From Acidobacteriota bacterium (GTDB lineage: Bacteria; Acidobacteriota; Terriglobia; Bryobacterales; Bryobacteraceae), in the NCBI GenBank assembly GCA_017307505.1, contig JAFKEE010000033.1, positions 62,001-126,000 on the forward strand: a stretch of DNA of 64,000 nt, given 5' to 3'. The notes below the pieces were generated by a model. It searched no databases and was not told the origin of the DNA. It saw nothing but the letters and a program-made list of their open reading frames with translations. Within the stretch, counting starts at the first letter, position 1; each line of letters opens with the position of its first letter. Shown one piece after another: positions 45,623-54,465 of the stretch. The position numbers were made by a program, and so were the translations under genes.

Positions 45623-46603
45623 TCAGATTGGCAGCCGGTCCTTGGCATCTGCCCATTTATTCGGGATCTTGCCACCCACGATCCACTGGGAGCTGGGTTC
45701 GTTTTCAAAACAGACGAATGCTTCCTGCTCGCTGATCCACTTCGTGAAGATGGGGAAACGAGGTCCGGCGTGTTCCCGGTAACAGATCACGATTTCATTG
45801 AGAAGGCTCGGCTTCGGCACGGTGGGCAGGATTGATTTGTAGTCGAGCGCCTTGTTGGCGCGCTCCTTGTCCTTGCCCACCAGCTCTCCATCCTTCCCGG
45901 GGATATTCCTGATGCCATAACGAAGCTTCACGTGATCGTCGGATGGCGAGATGTTGTGGAGGCCGGCGCCGATATCGGCCGAGTCGGCCATTTTCAGACG
46001 GGTCATGCGGCGGCGCAGTTCGGCCACGCGCGTGTAAATCTCGGGGCGCGAGACGCGATGCGCCTTGGCCATTGTGTTCAGGAGATGAAAAAGAGCCATA
46101 TCCTCAGGCTCGGCCAGCGGCATGAAGATGGTGGTTCTGACGGCGAGTTCGCCCCACTTCCAACGCACCTGTTTTGTGATGAGCTGGACCATGGGACTGC
46201 ACAATGATCCGCTGAGATCATGCAGTCCATGCTTGTACTTCAACCTCTCGCCTTCGAGCATACCGAAGTTGTCTGGATTCATCCGCTCCTTCAGACTGTC
46301 GGTACCGGTGCGGTAGCGTTCAGCCGGATAGAGCTGCTTTTCGATTTCGCCGTGGCGAGCGCCGAAAGCGATGTCCGCCGTCTTGCCGTTGTAATCGCCA
46401 TAAGTTTGCGATTCAGTGCCCTGGCGGACCGTCATGCGCCCTCCGCGGAAGGCCGCCTCAAACGTATCCTGCTCTTCCCAGCGCTTGTACGCCGCCCACC
46501 AGGCATTGATCATTCTCAGTGTGGTGCGGGATTCGCCCTCTTTGAAGGCATCGCCGCTGTTTAACTGAAACGTCAGCGCCCTTCTCGTGAATTGTAGTGA
46601 CAC
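45623..46603 (-). CDS. Protein of unknown function (orphan)
   Basis: 326 residues with no signal peptide or membrane helix. It is rich in charged and aromatic residues: RMINAWWAAYKRWEEQDTFE, YNGKTADIAFGARHGEIEKQ, then a helical middle (VSRPEIYTRVAELRRRMTRL) and a C-terminal part with KPSLLNEIVICYREHAGPRF and ISEQEAFVCFENEPSSQWIV. I recognise no domain or catalytic motif. The reading frame is real on several grounds: it runs 327 codons, has G+C-biased third positions, and ends just before a strong terminator. The 600 bp upstream are non-coding, so it is transcribed alone. It could be cytoplasmic and structural or regulatory; no function is offered. Confidence 0.65.
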   Translation of the reverse strand: MSLQFTRRALTFQLNSGDAFKEGESRTTLRMINAWWAAYKRWEEQDTFEAAFRGGRMTVRQGTESQTYGDYNGKTADIAFGARHGEIEKQLYPAERYRTGTDSLKERMNPDNFGMLEGERLKYKHGLHDLSGSLCSPMVQLITKQVRWKWGELAVRTTIFMPLAEPEDMALFHLLNTMAKAHRVSRPEIYTRVAELRRRMTRLKMADSADIGAGLHNISPSDDHVKLRYGIRNIPGKDGELVGKDKERANKALDYKSILPTVPKPSLLNEIVICYREHAGPRFPIFTKWISEQEAFVCFENEPSSQWIVGGKIPNKWADAKDRLPI

Positions 46604-47130
46604 AGCCTAGTCCTTTCGACAGCCAGCTTCTACATCGGCGACCGGGAAAAGAGGAAAGAGTCGCGCGGCCTTCCAACCGCTGGTGCATGGATTCCGATTC
46701 TCAAAGACTCCTCCGGGAGCTGCTCGCTCAGTGCCCCACACGCAAAGCGGGCCGCTCAACTGCCGTCTTCCAGACGGTCTTCCATCGTGACCGCTCAACC
46801 GCCCGGGTCTGCACCTGATTCAGGGGCGCGACAGGGCCGATTGAATGCAGTTCGTTTCTTTCTTTAGCTCCGATTGTCCGACCGGGTTGTTCCTCCCGGC
46901 TTCCCAGCTACGGGGTAGTATACACCCAGTGTTTCGGCAGCAGCCGCGCCGGCGGAGGCAGGCCTACTGGATTGCCGGACAGTCATGGCTTGCCCATGCG
47001 GCGGGCAAAACCAGCTTGAGTGGATTGGGTTCGGAGGAACCTGCTGGCGGTAAGGGAGTGGCTGTGCTGGCGGCATCGATGATTTGGTGGAGGCAATTTC
47101 AAAGACATTTCTCCCGGCGCGGCAGCTTGG
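46604..47130. other. Intergenic region, no gene seen
   Basis: 527 bases between the orphan gene start and the ECF41-type promoter. Only short overlapping open frames without ribosome sites are present. A small CCGTCT-N3-AGACGG hairpin occurs near 46763-46777. No RNA gene or repeat is recognised. The orphan gene promoter presumably lies near 46604-46700. Confidence 0.4.
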
Positions 47131-47157
47131 TGTCACATCCGTACTTACTGGCTCGTC
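47131..47157 (+). promoter_or_regulatory. ECF41-type promoter (TGTCACA-N16-CGTC)
   Basis: TGTCACA at 47131-47137 and CGTC at 47154-47157 are separated by 16 bases, 46 bp before the start of the carboxymuconolactone-decarboxylase-like gene. This is the motif described for ECF41 sigma factors, which usually autoregulate exactly this gene pair. The sigma factor encoded at 47698 is of that class. Confidence 0.8.
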
Positions 47158-47203
47158 ATGAAAGGTAGAAGTAGGAAGTAGAACAAAGAAACGGAGACCT
47201 TGA

Positions 47204-47698
47204 ATGACTGGCAAAGTGAATACCTTCGCCGCCGCTCCTGCGCTGATGAAGGAGTGGCAAAAGTCCATGCTCTCGCTCTCTGCAGCCTCCAGCCTCGAGC
47301 CGAGCCTGACGGAACTTGTGAAGCTGCGCGCCTCGCAGATCAACGGCTGCGCCAACTGCCTCAACATGCATGCAGCCGAAGCGCGGGAGAGGGGCGAGAC
47401 CGAGCAGCGCATCTACGTTCTGCCGGGGTGGCGCGAAGCTCCCTGCTATACCGAACGCGAACGAGCCGCCCTGGAATGGACCGAGGCGCTCACGCGCCTT
47501 TCCGAGGGTCGTGGGCATGAACGCGCCTATGAAGCGCTGAAGGCCCACTTCACGGAAGAGGAGCAGGTCAAACTCACGCTGACGATCAACATCATCAATG
47601 GATGGAATCGTATCGTGGTCGGGTTCGGCCTGTGGGCCGACCTGGATGAGATCAAAGCCATGTCGCAGGCACTCGCCGCGCAGGAAGCGGTAGCTTGA
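47204..47698 (+). CDS. Carboxymuconolactone decarboxylase/AhpD-like protein
   Basis: 164 residues. The AhpD-like core has the redox motif CANCLNMH (near residues 49-56) in a helical fold (LTELVKLRASQINGCANCLN), followed by ERAALEWTEALTRLSEG and a C-terminal helix INIINGWNRIVVGFGL. The CxxC plus His arrangement is that of alkylhydroperoxidase-type disulfide reductases. ECF41 sigma genes are typically found beside such genes, and the pair here shares one promoter. Its stop TGA overlaps the sigma start codon by one base. Likely role: dealing with reactive or peroxidic small molecules. Confidence 0.88.
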   Translation: MTGKVNTFAAAPALMKEWQKSMLSLSAASSLEPSLTELVKLRASQINGCANCLNMHAAEARERGETEQRIYVLPGWREAPCYTERERAALEWTEALTRLSEGRGHERAYEALKAHFTEEEQVKLTLTINIINGWNRIVVGFGLWADLDEIKAMSQALAAQEAVA

Positions 47699-48555
47699 TG
47701 AGTGGCACGGGCGCGGAAGACGCAGCGGCGGCCTTTGGTCCGCTGCGCTCGAAGCTCGTGCGCGTTGCCTACCGCATGCTCGGCTCCGTACCGGACGCCG
47801 AGGATGCGGTACAGGAGACCTTCATCCGCTGGATGAGGGTGGATCGCGGCGACGTACGTGAGCCCGAAGCGTTCCTGCGGCGCACGGTGACCCGCGTCTG
47901 TCTGGATCATCTGAAGTCCGCGCGACGCCAGCGGGAAACCTACATTGGGCCTTGGCTGCCGGATCCTGTTGTCGAGGAGGACGAGGTGGAGGATGTCACC
48001 TTGCCGTTGATGCTGGCCCTGGAACGGCTTTCACCGCTGGAACGGGCAGCCTTCCTGCTCCACGATGTATTTGGGCTTGGCTTTGAGGAAGTTGCGGCGA
48101 CCATCGACAGAGATGCAACCGCGTGCCGGCAGCTTGCCGCGCGGGCCAGGGTGCACGTGCGGGAAGCGAGGCCACGGTTCGAAGTGGAGAAGAAGCGGGG
48201 TCTTGCCTTGGCGGAGGCCTTCTATACTGCGTCCCGCAGCGGAGACATGCAAGCCTTAGGCGCGCTGCTCGCGGATGACGTGAGAGTGCATGCGGATGGC
48301 GGCGGCAAGCGCCCGGCGGCGAGGCAACCAGTGGTGGGCTATGAGGCCGTGATGAATGTACACCGCTATCTGGCGGGGTGGTTCCACCAGCATGAATCGA
48401 AGCTGGTTCGTGTTTGTTTCGTGAACGGGCTGCCTGGTTTCATCACCTGGGAAGCGGATGGAGAACTGCAGACGACTGCTCTGGCGATTGAGGATGGAAA
48501 GATCGCGGCGGTGTATGTCGTGCGGAACCCGGATAAGCTGAGGCACCTGCACTAA
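47698..48555 (+). CDS. ECF41-group sigma factor with SnoaL-like C-terminal domain
   Basis: 285 residues from the ATG at 47698 (TGATG junction with the previous gene). Sigma region 2 is near 15-80 (VRVAYRMLGSVPDAEDAVQE, TFIRWMRVD) and region 4 near 105-160 (LSPLERAAFLLHDVFGLGFE, RQLAARARVHVREARPRFEV). The C-terminal ~110 residues form a SnoaL/NTF2-like domain (LAEAFYTASRSGDMQALGAL, LADDVRVHADGGGKRPA, VYVVRNPDKLRHLH) containing the DG-GGK-type motif, and the final NPDKL motif of ECF41 proteins is present. In this group the extension replaces a separate anti-sigma factor, both activating and restraining the sigma domain. It probably activates its own promoter at 47131. Confidence 0.92.
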   Translation: MSGTGAEDAAAAFGPLRSKLVRVAYRMLGSVPDAEDAVQETFIRWMRVDRGDVREPEAFLRRTVTRVCLDHLKSARRQRETYIGPWLPDPVVEEDEVEDVTLPLMLALERLSPLERAAFLLHDVFGLGFEEVAATIDRDATACRQLAARARVHVREARPRFEVEKKRGLALAEAFYTASRSGDMQALGALLADDVRVHADGGGKRPAARQPVVGYEAVMNVHRYLAGWFHQHESKLVRVCFVNGLPGFITWEADGELQTTALAIEDGKIAAVYVVRNPDKLRHLH

Positions 48556-48666
48556 GGGGTCACGTGGCAGCCTGCGCGCGCCCAGCGCCGCTCTGGTATC
48601 GGGAGAGATTTTCAGACCTCGCAGTGTTAAACTGCGGCCATTCCGACCTTCCAAAGGGGGTGGCTG

Positions 48667-50328
48667 ATGTTCTTGGGCAGGCGCTCGTGGCTGAAGACGG
48701 CCGGCGGATTGGCGATGAGTTCAACGGTCTCCGCGGCCTCCGGAGTTTCGGAGGGCGATTCGATAGTCGCTACCAAGGGGACGGCCGTGGCGGAGACCGA
48801 GGCGGGCCAGGTTCGCGGATTTGTGCGGCGTGGCATTTCGACTTTTCGAGGAATCCCCTATGGCGCCTCCACTGCGGGGGCCAGGCGGTTCCGGGCTCCG
48901 GCCAAACCCGAGCCATGGAAGGGCATCCGCAGTTCACTCACCTACGGGTATGTCTGCCCGCAGGAGCCGCGGCCACACTGGGATAAGGACGAAGTCGCGT
49001 TCGTTTATCAATGGGACGACGGCTTTCCGAACGAGGACTGCCTGCGCGTCAATGTGTGGACTCCAGGGCTCGATGGCCGCAAGAGGCCGGTGATGGTGTG
49101 GCTCCACGGCGGAGGCTTCTCGACGGGCTCAGCCCACGACATGAAGACCTATGACGGCGAAAACCTGGCGCGCCGGGGCGATGTGGTGGTGGTGTCGTTG
49201 AATCACCGCGTGGGCGCCCTGGGCTTTCTGAATCTCGCGTCATGGGGCGGCGTTCCATTCGCCGAGTCCGGCAACGTGGGGCTATTAGATGTTGTCGCGG
49301 CGCTGGAATGGGTGCGGGCCAACATCACGAACTTTGGCGGGGATCCCGGCAATGTGACTGTGTTCGGACAATCGGGCGGAGGCGGCAAGGTGACGGCTCT
49401 GATGGCCATGCCGCGTGCGGCGGGGCTGTTCCACAAAGCGATTGTGCAGAGCGGGTCGATGCTGTACATGCCGAGCCCGGAAAAGACAGCTAGACTGGCT
49501 TCGGCGGTGCTTCAGCATCTGGGGTTGCGCGCGGCAGAAGCGACTCGCATCCAGTCGCTGCCCGTGGAGCAGATCATCCAGGTCGGCCTGGCCGCGGCGA
49601 AGACCGTGTATCCGCCAGCAGACTATGCGAAGCCGCTCGAGTTTGGGCGGCATGCGGAGTTGTTCCCGTGGGCTCCAACTGTGGATGGAGTAGTTCTGCC
49701 GGAATCGCCATTTGTGCGAGGCGCGCCGGCGGTGTCAGCGAAGGTCCCGCTGCTGGTGGGTTCCACGCGAACCGAGTTTGGGATCGGCTGGCTCTGGCCG
49801 GAGTTCGAAGAGTACACGATGGACGAGTTGGCGAAGGCGATCACGAAGGGGCACGGGCCGGAGAAGGGGGCGCGGGTGCTGAAGGCGTTGCGGCGTGGGC
49901 ATCCCGGCGCGAAGCCTTGCGACCTGTTTGCGCTCTGGCAATCGTCGGGGGTGCGGCGGTCCGTGCTGCAGCAGGCTTCGGCTAAGGCGGCGCAGGGGGC
50001 GGCGCCGGTGTATGTGTACGTATTCGCCTGGAACACGCCGGTGTTGGATGGGCGGATCCGTTCGTACCACTGTGCCGAGTTGCCGTTTGTTTTCGCAAAT
50101 ACCGACCGCTGCGATCCGGCGACAGGTGGGGGCGCCGCTGCGCGGGCGCTGGCGGAAAGAGTGAGCGATGCGTGGGTGCGGTTTGCACGAAGTGGGAATC
50201 CGAATCACCGCGGGTTGCCGGAGTGGCCAGCGTTTACTCAGGAGAGTGGGGCGACGATGGTCTTCGATAACAGTTGTTCGGTGGTGAACGATCTGGACCG
50301 TGAGGAACTGGGGGTTCTTGCAGAGTGA
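48667..50328 (+). CDS. Exported type-B carboxylesterase
   Basis: 553 residues. The N-terminus MFLGRRSWLKTAGGLAMSST has a Tat-like RRxxLK motif. The carboxylesterase (alpha/beta hydrolase) signatures are complete: FRGIPYGAS, EDCLRVNVWTPG, the oxyanion loop WLHGGGFSTGSA, the nucleophile elbow VFGQSGGGGKV with Ser, and the C-terminal His region RSYHCAELPFVF, with an acidic partner likely in RTEFGIGW. Length is normal for the family. It should hydrolyse esters outside the cytoplasm; natural substrates are unknown. It stands alone between the ECF41 pair and the convergent DUF2252 gene. Confidence 0.9.
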   Translation: MFLGRRSWLKTAGGLAMSSTVSAASGVSEGDSIVATKGTAVAETEAGQVRGFVRRGISTFRGIPYGASTAGARRFRAPAKPEPWKGIRSSLTYGYVCPQEPRPHWDKDEVAFVYQWDDGFPNEDCLRVNVWTPGLDGRKRPVMVWLHGGGFSTGSAHDMKTYDGENLARRGDVVVVSLNHRVGALGFLNLASWGGVPFAESGNVGLLDVVAALEWVRANITNFGGDPGNVTVFGQSGGGGKVTALMAMPRAAGLFHKAIVQSGSMLYMPSPEKTARLASAVLQHLGLRAAEATRIQSLPVEQIIQVGLAAAKTVYPPADYAKPLEFGRHAELFPWAPTVDGVVLPESPFVRGAPAVSAKVPLLVGSTRTEFGIGWLWPEFEEYTMDELAKAITKGHGPEKGARVLKALRRGHPGAKPCDLFALWQSSGVRRSVLQQASAKAAQGAAPVYVYVFAWNTPVLDGRIRSYHCAELPFVFANTDRCDPATGGGAAARALAERVSDAWVRFARSGNPNHRGLPEWPAFTQESGATMVFDNSCSVVNDLDREELGVLAE

Positions 50329-50574
50329 CTGGGGGTGTGGCTGCGGGCTTGCAAACAGCGCTCGGGTATCGTCGCAATTTGGGAACATCGATCCTCAGCG
50401 CCCCCGATTAACACTGCCCTCCCGCCCAAATTGCGAGGACTGAATGCACAAAGCCCACCGGCGTGGTCGAAGACGTGGCAAAGTGAGACAGTGCCTGTGC
50501 TCCGGAACTGCAAGATAGGATTTCGTTCTTGGTAATGCTGGAAGTGGTGGGCCAAGACGTCAGACGCGGCACAA

Positions 50575-51939
50575 CTACCCCGCCAGCGCTTTTACTTTCT
50601 TCTTCTTGATCGCCTCGACCAGGAGGGCGTGGTCCATCACGGTCTGGTCGCCGTAGGCTTCGGCCCAACGGACCATGGCTTCGTCCAGAACCGAGGAACT
50701 GCCGCAGTAACCGGCGATGAGAGCGATGTCGCCGCTGCGGGCGTGTGCCCGGGCCAGCAGGCTGCCCAGTGTGTAGGCGTAACGCTGCCAGTTGCCGGCG
50801 TCGAAGCGTTCCACCGGAATCTGGCCTTTCAGGTTGCGCTGCTGGCGGACGTAGAAGGGCCGGTCGCCGACTGAGGTCCAGCCCAGGAGGATATCTCCGG
50901 AGGCCTGCATCAGACGCTGGTAGTACACCACGCGACGGCCATGATGGGCCTGGAGATCCGGCGGCAGAGCAGGCAGGTGGTCCACCGGGGCCGGTGCGGT
51001 TGCCTCCTTGACCTGAAGGACGAGTGCATCGTTCGCGCAGGCTCCGAACATGAGGACTACATAGTTGCGGACTCCAGCGCTGCCGACGCCGCCGACTCTG
51101 TGGCCCACGTCGGCAACACGGTAGTGGCGCATCAGGCCTCGGCGCTCGCGCGGCAGGGATTCGACGTAGGCTTCCAGTGCAGCTTCCACAGATTGGCGGG
51201 TCCTGCTATCGACCCGGCTGAGCACCGGCGGGTTGAGTTTGAGGCGCCACGCGCCTTTTGGAGTCTGTTCAGCGAGCTTGGCGAGAGCAGCGTCGCTGTT
51301 TTGTGTGCGGGCCTTCTCCAGGGCCCGGCGCAGCATCGCCAGGTACTTGTGGTCGACGCGGTCAAGGGGTTCGCCTTCCCCGGGGAAGAGGTTCAGATAC
51401 CAGATGTGCAGGGCGCCTTTGTCCTGCAGGAGGATCGCCTGCTGGCGGTAGCCGCGGGCGCAGCGCTCCACGATGGCGGCGCGCTGTTTGCGGGGGAGTC
51501 CGGCCTGGCGGCCAAAGACGTTGATGCTGGCGCAGAGGCGCTTCAGGTCCCACTCCCAGGGGCCGACCCGGGCTTCGTCGAAGTCGTTCAGGTCCAGGGT
51601 AACGTCCCGTTGGGCGGTGCCAAAGAGGCCGAAGTTGGCGATGTGCGCATCGCCACAAATGCCGCCGCAGATGCCGCTGTTGACAGCGCCGGCCAGGTCG
51701 GAGGTCATGATGGCGGCCGCACCCCGCAGGAAGCCGAAGGGGGATGAGGCCATGCGGCCCATGCGGAGAGGCACATAGCGGTCCTGGCGGCCTGAATTCG
51801 TCTTGAGAATGAGCTGGACCGGATCCGGCCGCTGCGCGGCGGAGGCCCAGTCGCCCAGGCTCTCCCGAGGCACCTTCGCGCGTATCGACTTGCCTTCGGC
51901 CCGACGCTCCTGCCAGCCCCCAGTGCTCGCTTTCGGCAT
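50575..51939 (-). CDS. DUF2252 protein (kinase-like fold)
   Basis: 454 residues from the ATG at 51939; the much longer open frame to 53583 is antisense to fumarase and rejected. DUF2252 signatures: RMGRMASSPFGFLRGAAAIM, GICGDAHIANFGLFGTAQRD, LDLNDFDEARVGPWEWDLKR, and the C-terminal QRLMQASGDILLGWTSVGDR and LGSLLARAHARSGDIALIAG. The GDAHIANFG and NDFDEA motifs resemble the catalytic and metal loops of aminoglycoside-phosphotransferase-like kinases. No biological role is established that I know of. It is divergent from fumarase across 78 bp and ends in a Lys-rich tail. Confidence 0.88.
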   Translation of the reverse strand: MPKASTGGWQERRAEGKSIRAKVPRESLGDWASAAQRPDPVQLILKTNSGRQDRYVPLRMGRMASSPFGFLRGAAAIMTSDLAGAVNSGICGGICGDAHIANFGLFGTAQRDVTLDLNDFDEARVGPWEWDLKRLCASINVFGRQAGLPRKQRAAIVERCARGYRQQAILLQDKGALHIWYLNLFPGEGEPLDRVDHKYLAMLRRALEKARTQNSDAALAKLAEQTPKGAWRLKLNPPVLSRVDSRTRQSVEAALEAYVESLPRERRGLMRHYRVADVGHRVGGVGSAGVRNYVVLMFGACANDALVLQVKEATAPAPVDHLPALPPDLQAHHGRRVVYYQRLMQASGDILLGWTSVGDRPFYVRQQRNLKGQIPVERFDAGNWQRYAYTLGSLLARAHARSGDIALIAGYCGSSSVLDEAMVRWAEAYGDQTVMDHALLVEAIKKKKVKALAG

Positions 51940-52017
51940 GTTCACCGTTGTAGCAGACACCCGAAGCCCATTCCAGGGGGTTACCATGGTTGTTTGGTCA
52001 TTTAGGAGCTCACCGTC

Positions 52018-53532
52018 ATGGAATTCCTCTTCAATAGCCTGCTGGAACTCATAACTCAAACATCCACGAATCTCCCCCCCGACGTACGCGCAGCCATGGG
52101 CATTGCTCTCAAACAGGAGACCCCGGGCACCCAGTCGCACCAGGCGCTTTCGATCATGGCGACCAACATCGACATGGCCCATGAAGATCAAGGCCCGATC
52201 TGCCAGGACACGGGGATGCCGACTTTCATCGTGCATACGCCGGTGGGTGTGAACCAGCTCGTGATCAAGAAGAAGATCAAGGAAGCAGTGGCGGAGGCGA
52301 CGCGGCTGGGCAAGTTGCGGCCCAATTCGGTCGATTCGCTGACCGGCAAGAACTCCGGCAACAACCTGGGCGAAGAGACTCCGGTGATCCACTTTGAACA
52401 GTGGGAGCACGATGAGATCGAAGTGAAGCTGGTGCTGAAGGGCGGCGGCTGCGAGAACAAGAACATCCAGTATTCCCTGCCCTGCGAACTGGACCACCTG
52501 GGCAAGGCGGGACGCGACCTGGCGGGTGTCCGCAAGTGCATCCTGCACGCGGTGTGGCAGGCTCAGGGCCAGGGGTGCGCCCCCGGTGCGCTGGGCGTGT
52601 GCATCGGCAGCGATCGGGCGCATGGATACGATCTCGCCAAGATGCAGCTTTTCCGGACCTTGGACGACGTGAATCCGAATCCGGAACTGGCCGCGCTGGA
52701 GGCCGAGATTGTGGCCGAGGCCAACCGACTGGGCATCGGCGCGATGGGCCTGGGCGGTGGTGTGGCGCTGATTGGGTGCAAGATCACGGCGGCCAACCGC
52801 TTGCCCGCCTCGTTCTTCGTCTCGGTGGCTTACGACTGCTGGGCGTTCCGGCGGTTGGGCATCCGGATGGACGCAGGGTCGGGCGCGATTACGCAGTGGC
52901 TGTATCGCGATCCGGAACGGCCGGTGGAGCGTATGGCGAAAGAGACAGGATTCCCTCTGACGGGCCGCGAAGTGATTCTCACGCCGCCGCTGACGGAAGA
53001 GATGATGCGCCAGTTGAAGGTTGGCGATGTGGTAATAATTCGCGGCGAGATGTTCACGGGCCGCGACGCGGTGCACGCCTACCTGATGAAAAACCCGCCG
53101 CCGGTGGATCTGAACGGCGCTGTCCTGTATCACTGCGGTCCGGTGATGCTGAAACAGGGTGAAGAGTGGTTTGTGAAGGCGGCCGGGCCGACCACGTCGA
53201 GCCGCGAGGAACCGTATCAGGCAGAAGTGCTGCGGAATTACGGCGTGAAGGCGGTGATCGGCAAGGGCGGAATGGGCAAGAAGACCCTGGCCGGGTTGAA
53301 GGAGTGCGGCGCGGTCTACCTGCACGGCGTTGGCGGCGCGGCGCAGTTCTATGCGCGCACCGTGAAGAAGGTGCTGGGCGTCCACCTGTTCGACTTCGGA
53401 GTACCCGAAGCGATGTGGCACCTGAAGGTGGAAGACTTCATGGCGATTGTGACCATGGATGCTCACGGCAACTCGCTGCATGCCGATGTGGAACAGGCCA
53501 CCGGCGACGTGCTGGAAACAATGAAGGCCTAG
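52018..53532 (+). CDS. Class I fumarate hydratase (iron-sulfur)
   Basis: 504 residues, single-chain class I fumarase. The N-terminal (alpha) half covers ~1-285 and has GPICQDTGMPTFIV with cluster Cys C62, GGGCENKN, and RKCILHAVWQAQGQGCAPGA, the Cys residues expected for a [4Fe-4S] cluster. The C-terminal (beta) half covers ~310-495 with VILTPPLTEEMMRQLKVGDV, GPTTSSRE and VIGKGGMGKKT. It converts fumarate and malate in the citric-acid cycle and is oxygen-sensitive by family. AGGAGC-like sequence lies before the ATG. A hairpin follows the stop, so it is probably monocistronic. Confidence 0.92.
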   Translation: MEFLFNSLLELITQTSTNLPPDVRAAMGIALKQETPGTQSHQALSIMATNIDMAHEDQGPICQDTGMPTFIVHTPVGVNQLVIKKKIKEAVAEATRLGKLRPNSVDSLTGKNSGNNLGEETPVIHFEQWEHDEIEVKLVLKGGGCENKNIQYSLPCELDHLGKAGRDLAGVRKCILHAVWQAQGQGCAPGALGVCIGSDRAHGYDLAKMQLFRTLDDVNPNPELAALEAEIVAEANRLGIGAMGLGGGVALIGCKITAANRLPASFFVSVAYDCWAFRRLGIRMDAGSGAITQWLYRDPERPVERMAKETGFPLTGREVILTPPLTEEMMRQLKVGDVVIIRGEMFTGRDAVHAYLMKNPPPVDLNGAVLYHCGPVMLKQGEEWFVKAAGPTTSSREEPYQAEVLRNYGVKAVIGKGGMGKKTLAGLKECGAVYLHGVGGAAQFYARTVKKVLGVHLFDFGVPEAMWHLKVEDFMAIVTMDAHGNSLHADVEQATGDVLETMKA

Positions 53533-53546
53533 TCCGGTTTGCTGGA

Positions 53547-53572
53547 GGGGGCTCGCCGCGCCGCGAGCCCCC
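53547..53572 (+). terminator. Stem-loop after fumarase
   Basis: A 10-bp perfect G+C-rich stem (53547-53556 with 53563-53572) around a 6-nt loop, 15 bp past the stop. No T-run follows, so termination may be weak or Rho-assisted. Confidence 0.6.
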
Positions 53573-53592
53573 GTTCGCGCCATAATCTAGCA

Positions 53593-54048
53593 ATGCGGGC
53601 GCACCTCTTTCCACCCACCCTCCTCTCCGCCGCGGTGCTGTTTGCGGCGGTGCTTTCCGCGCAGACTCCCTCCGACGAAACCGCGATTCGCGACACCATC
53701 CGCAAATATGCGGAGGCGCGCGACAACGCCGACGCAAAAGCCACCGAAGCATTGTTCACCGCCGATGCGGACCAACTCGTTTCGTCCGGCGAGTGGAGGC
53801 AAGGCCGAGCGGCCCTGGTGAAAGGCGCGATGAGCAGTTCAAAGAAAGAGACCGGCAAGCGGCTGATCGGCGTGGATACGGTGCGGTTTCTCGCTCCGGG
53901 TGTCGCCATCACTGATGGCCCGTATGAGACAACCAGCGCCAACGGAACGGTCCGCAGGATGCGGACGTGCTTCGTGTTGACGAAAGGCAAAGACGGATGG
54001 AAGATCGCCGCGATCCGCAACATGCTGCCCGCTCCGCCGGCTAACTAA
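53593..54048 (+). CDS. Secreted SnoaL/NTF2-like (SgcJ/DUF4440-type) protein
   Basis: 151 residues from the ATG at 53593; signal peptide MRAHLFPPTLLSAAVLFAAV followed by LSAQ. The NTF2-like domain covers ~28-145: DETAIRDTIRKYAEARDNAD, ATEALFTADADQLVSSGEWR, then a beta-sheet with VDTVRFLAPGVAITDGPYET and TCFVLTKGKDGWKIAAIRNM. This cone-shaped fold binds small hydrophobic ligands and includes isomerases as well as many non-enzymes. No catalytic residues can be assigned. It is exported and follows the fumarase gene by 60 bp, with a hairpin between. Confidence 0.85.
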   Translation: MRAHLFPPTLLSAAVLFAAVLSAQTPSDETAIRDTIRKYAEARDNADAKATEALFTADADQLVSSGEWRQGRAALVKGAMSSSKKETGKRLIGVDTVRFLAPGVAITDGPYETTSANGTVRRMRTCFVLTKGKDGWKIAAIRNMLPAPPAN

Positions 54049-54100
54049 GACGTTACAACAATTCCAGCAACAGCTATAGCGAGTTCGGCTATAGTGAGTC

Positions 54101-54454
54101 ATGGAATATCGAGCGGACTCGTTCCTCCCGCTGCACAAGGACACCTTTCACATTCTGGTCTCGCTGGCGGACCGCGATCGCCACGGGTACTCGATCATGC
54201 AGGACGTTCAGCAGCGTACGGCAGGCAAGCTGCGGCTGAGCCCGAGTACGCTGTATGCGGCCATTAAACGCTTGCTGGAGCAAGGCTTAATCGAGGAACT
54301 GGCCGAGCGGCCGGATGCCGATCACGACGACGAGCGGCGGCGCTACTACCGCCTGACGGAATTGGGCCGTGAAGTGGCACAGGCCGAGGCGCGCCGGATG
54401 GAGCAACTGCTGGCGGATGCGCGGGCCTGCGGGTTGCTGCCGCAAGAGGCGTAG
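54101..54454 (+). CDS. PadR-family transcriptional regulator
   Basis: 117 residues. PadR winged helix: LPLHKDTFHILVSLADRDRH, GYSIMQDVQQRTAGKLRLSP, STLYAAIKRLLEQGLIEELA, then DERRRYYRLTELGREVAQAE and a C-terminal dimerisation helix. It lies 11 bp before the ADOP permease gene. This pair is a recurrent acidobacterial arrangement, in which the PadR protein is presumed to control the permease gene. The ligand is unknown. Confidence 0.92.
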   Translation: MEYRADSFLPLHKDTFHILVSLADRDRHGYSIMQDVQQRTAGKLRLSPSTLYAAIKRLLEQGLIEELAERPDADHDDERRRYYRLTELGREVAQAEARRMEQLLADARACGLLPQEA

Positions 54455-54465
54455 GGGGAAGGCAA

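Noticed and set aside
45331-45835. Overlapping rightward open frames of 115-150 codons
   Set aside because: Three mutually overlapping frames, none with a ribosome site, and part of the span is the terminator and the 3' end of the orphan gene.
46763-46777. Small hairpin CCGTCT-N3-AGACGG
   Set aside because: Only a 6-bp stem with no T-run, and not near a gene end on either strand.
51940-53583. N-terminal extension of the DUF2252 frame to ~1000 residues
   Set aside because: The extension is antisense to the fumarase gene, and the DUF2252 family length fits the start at 51939.
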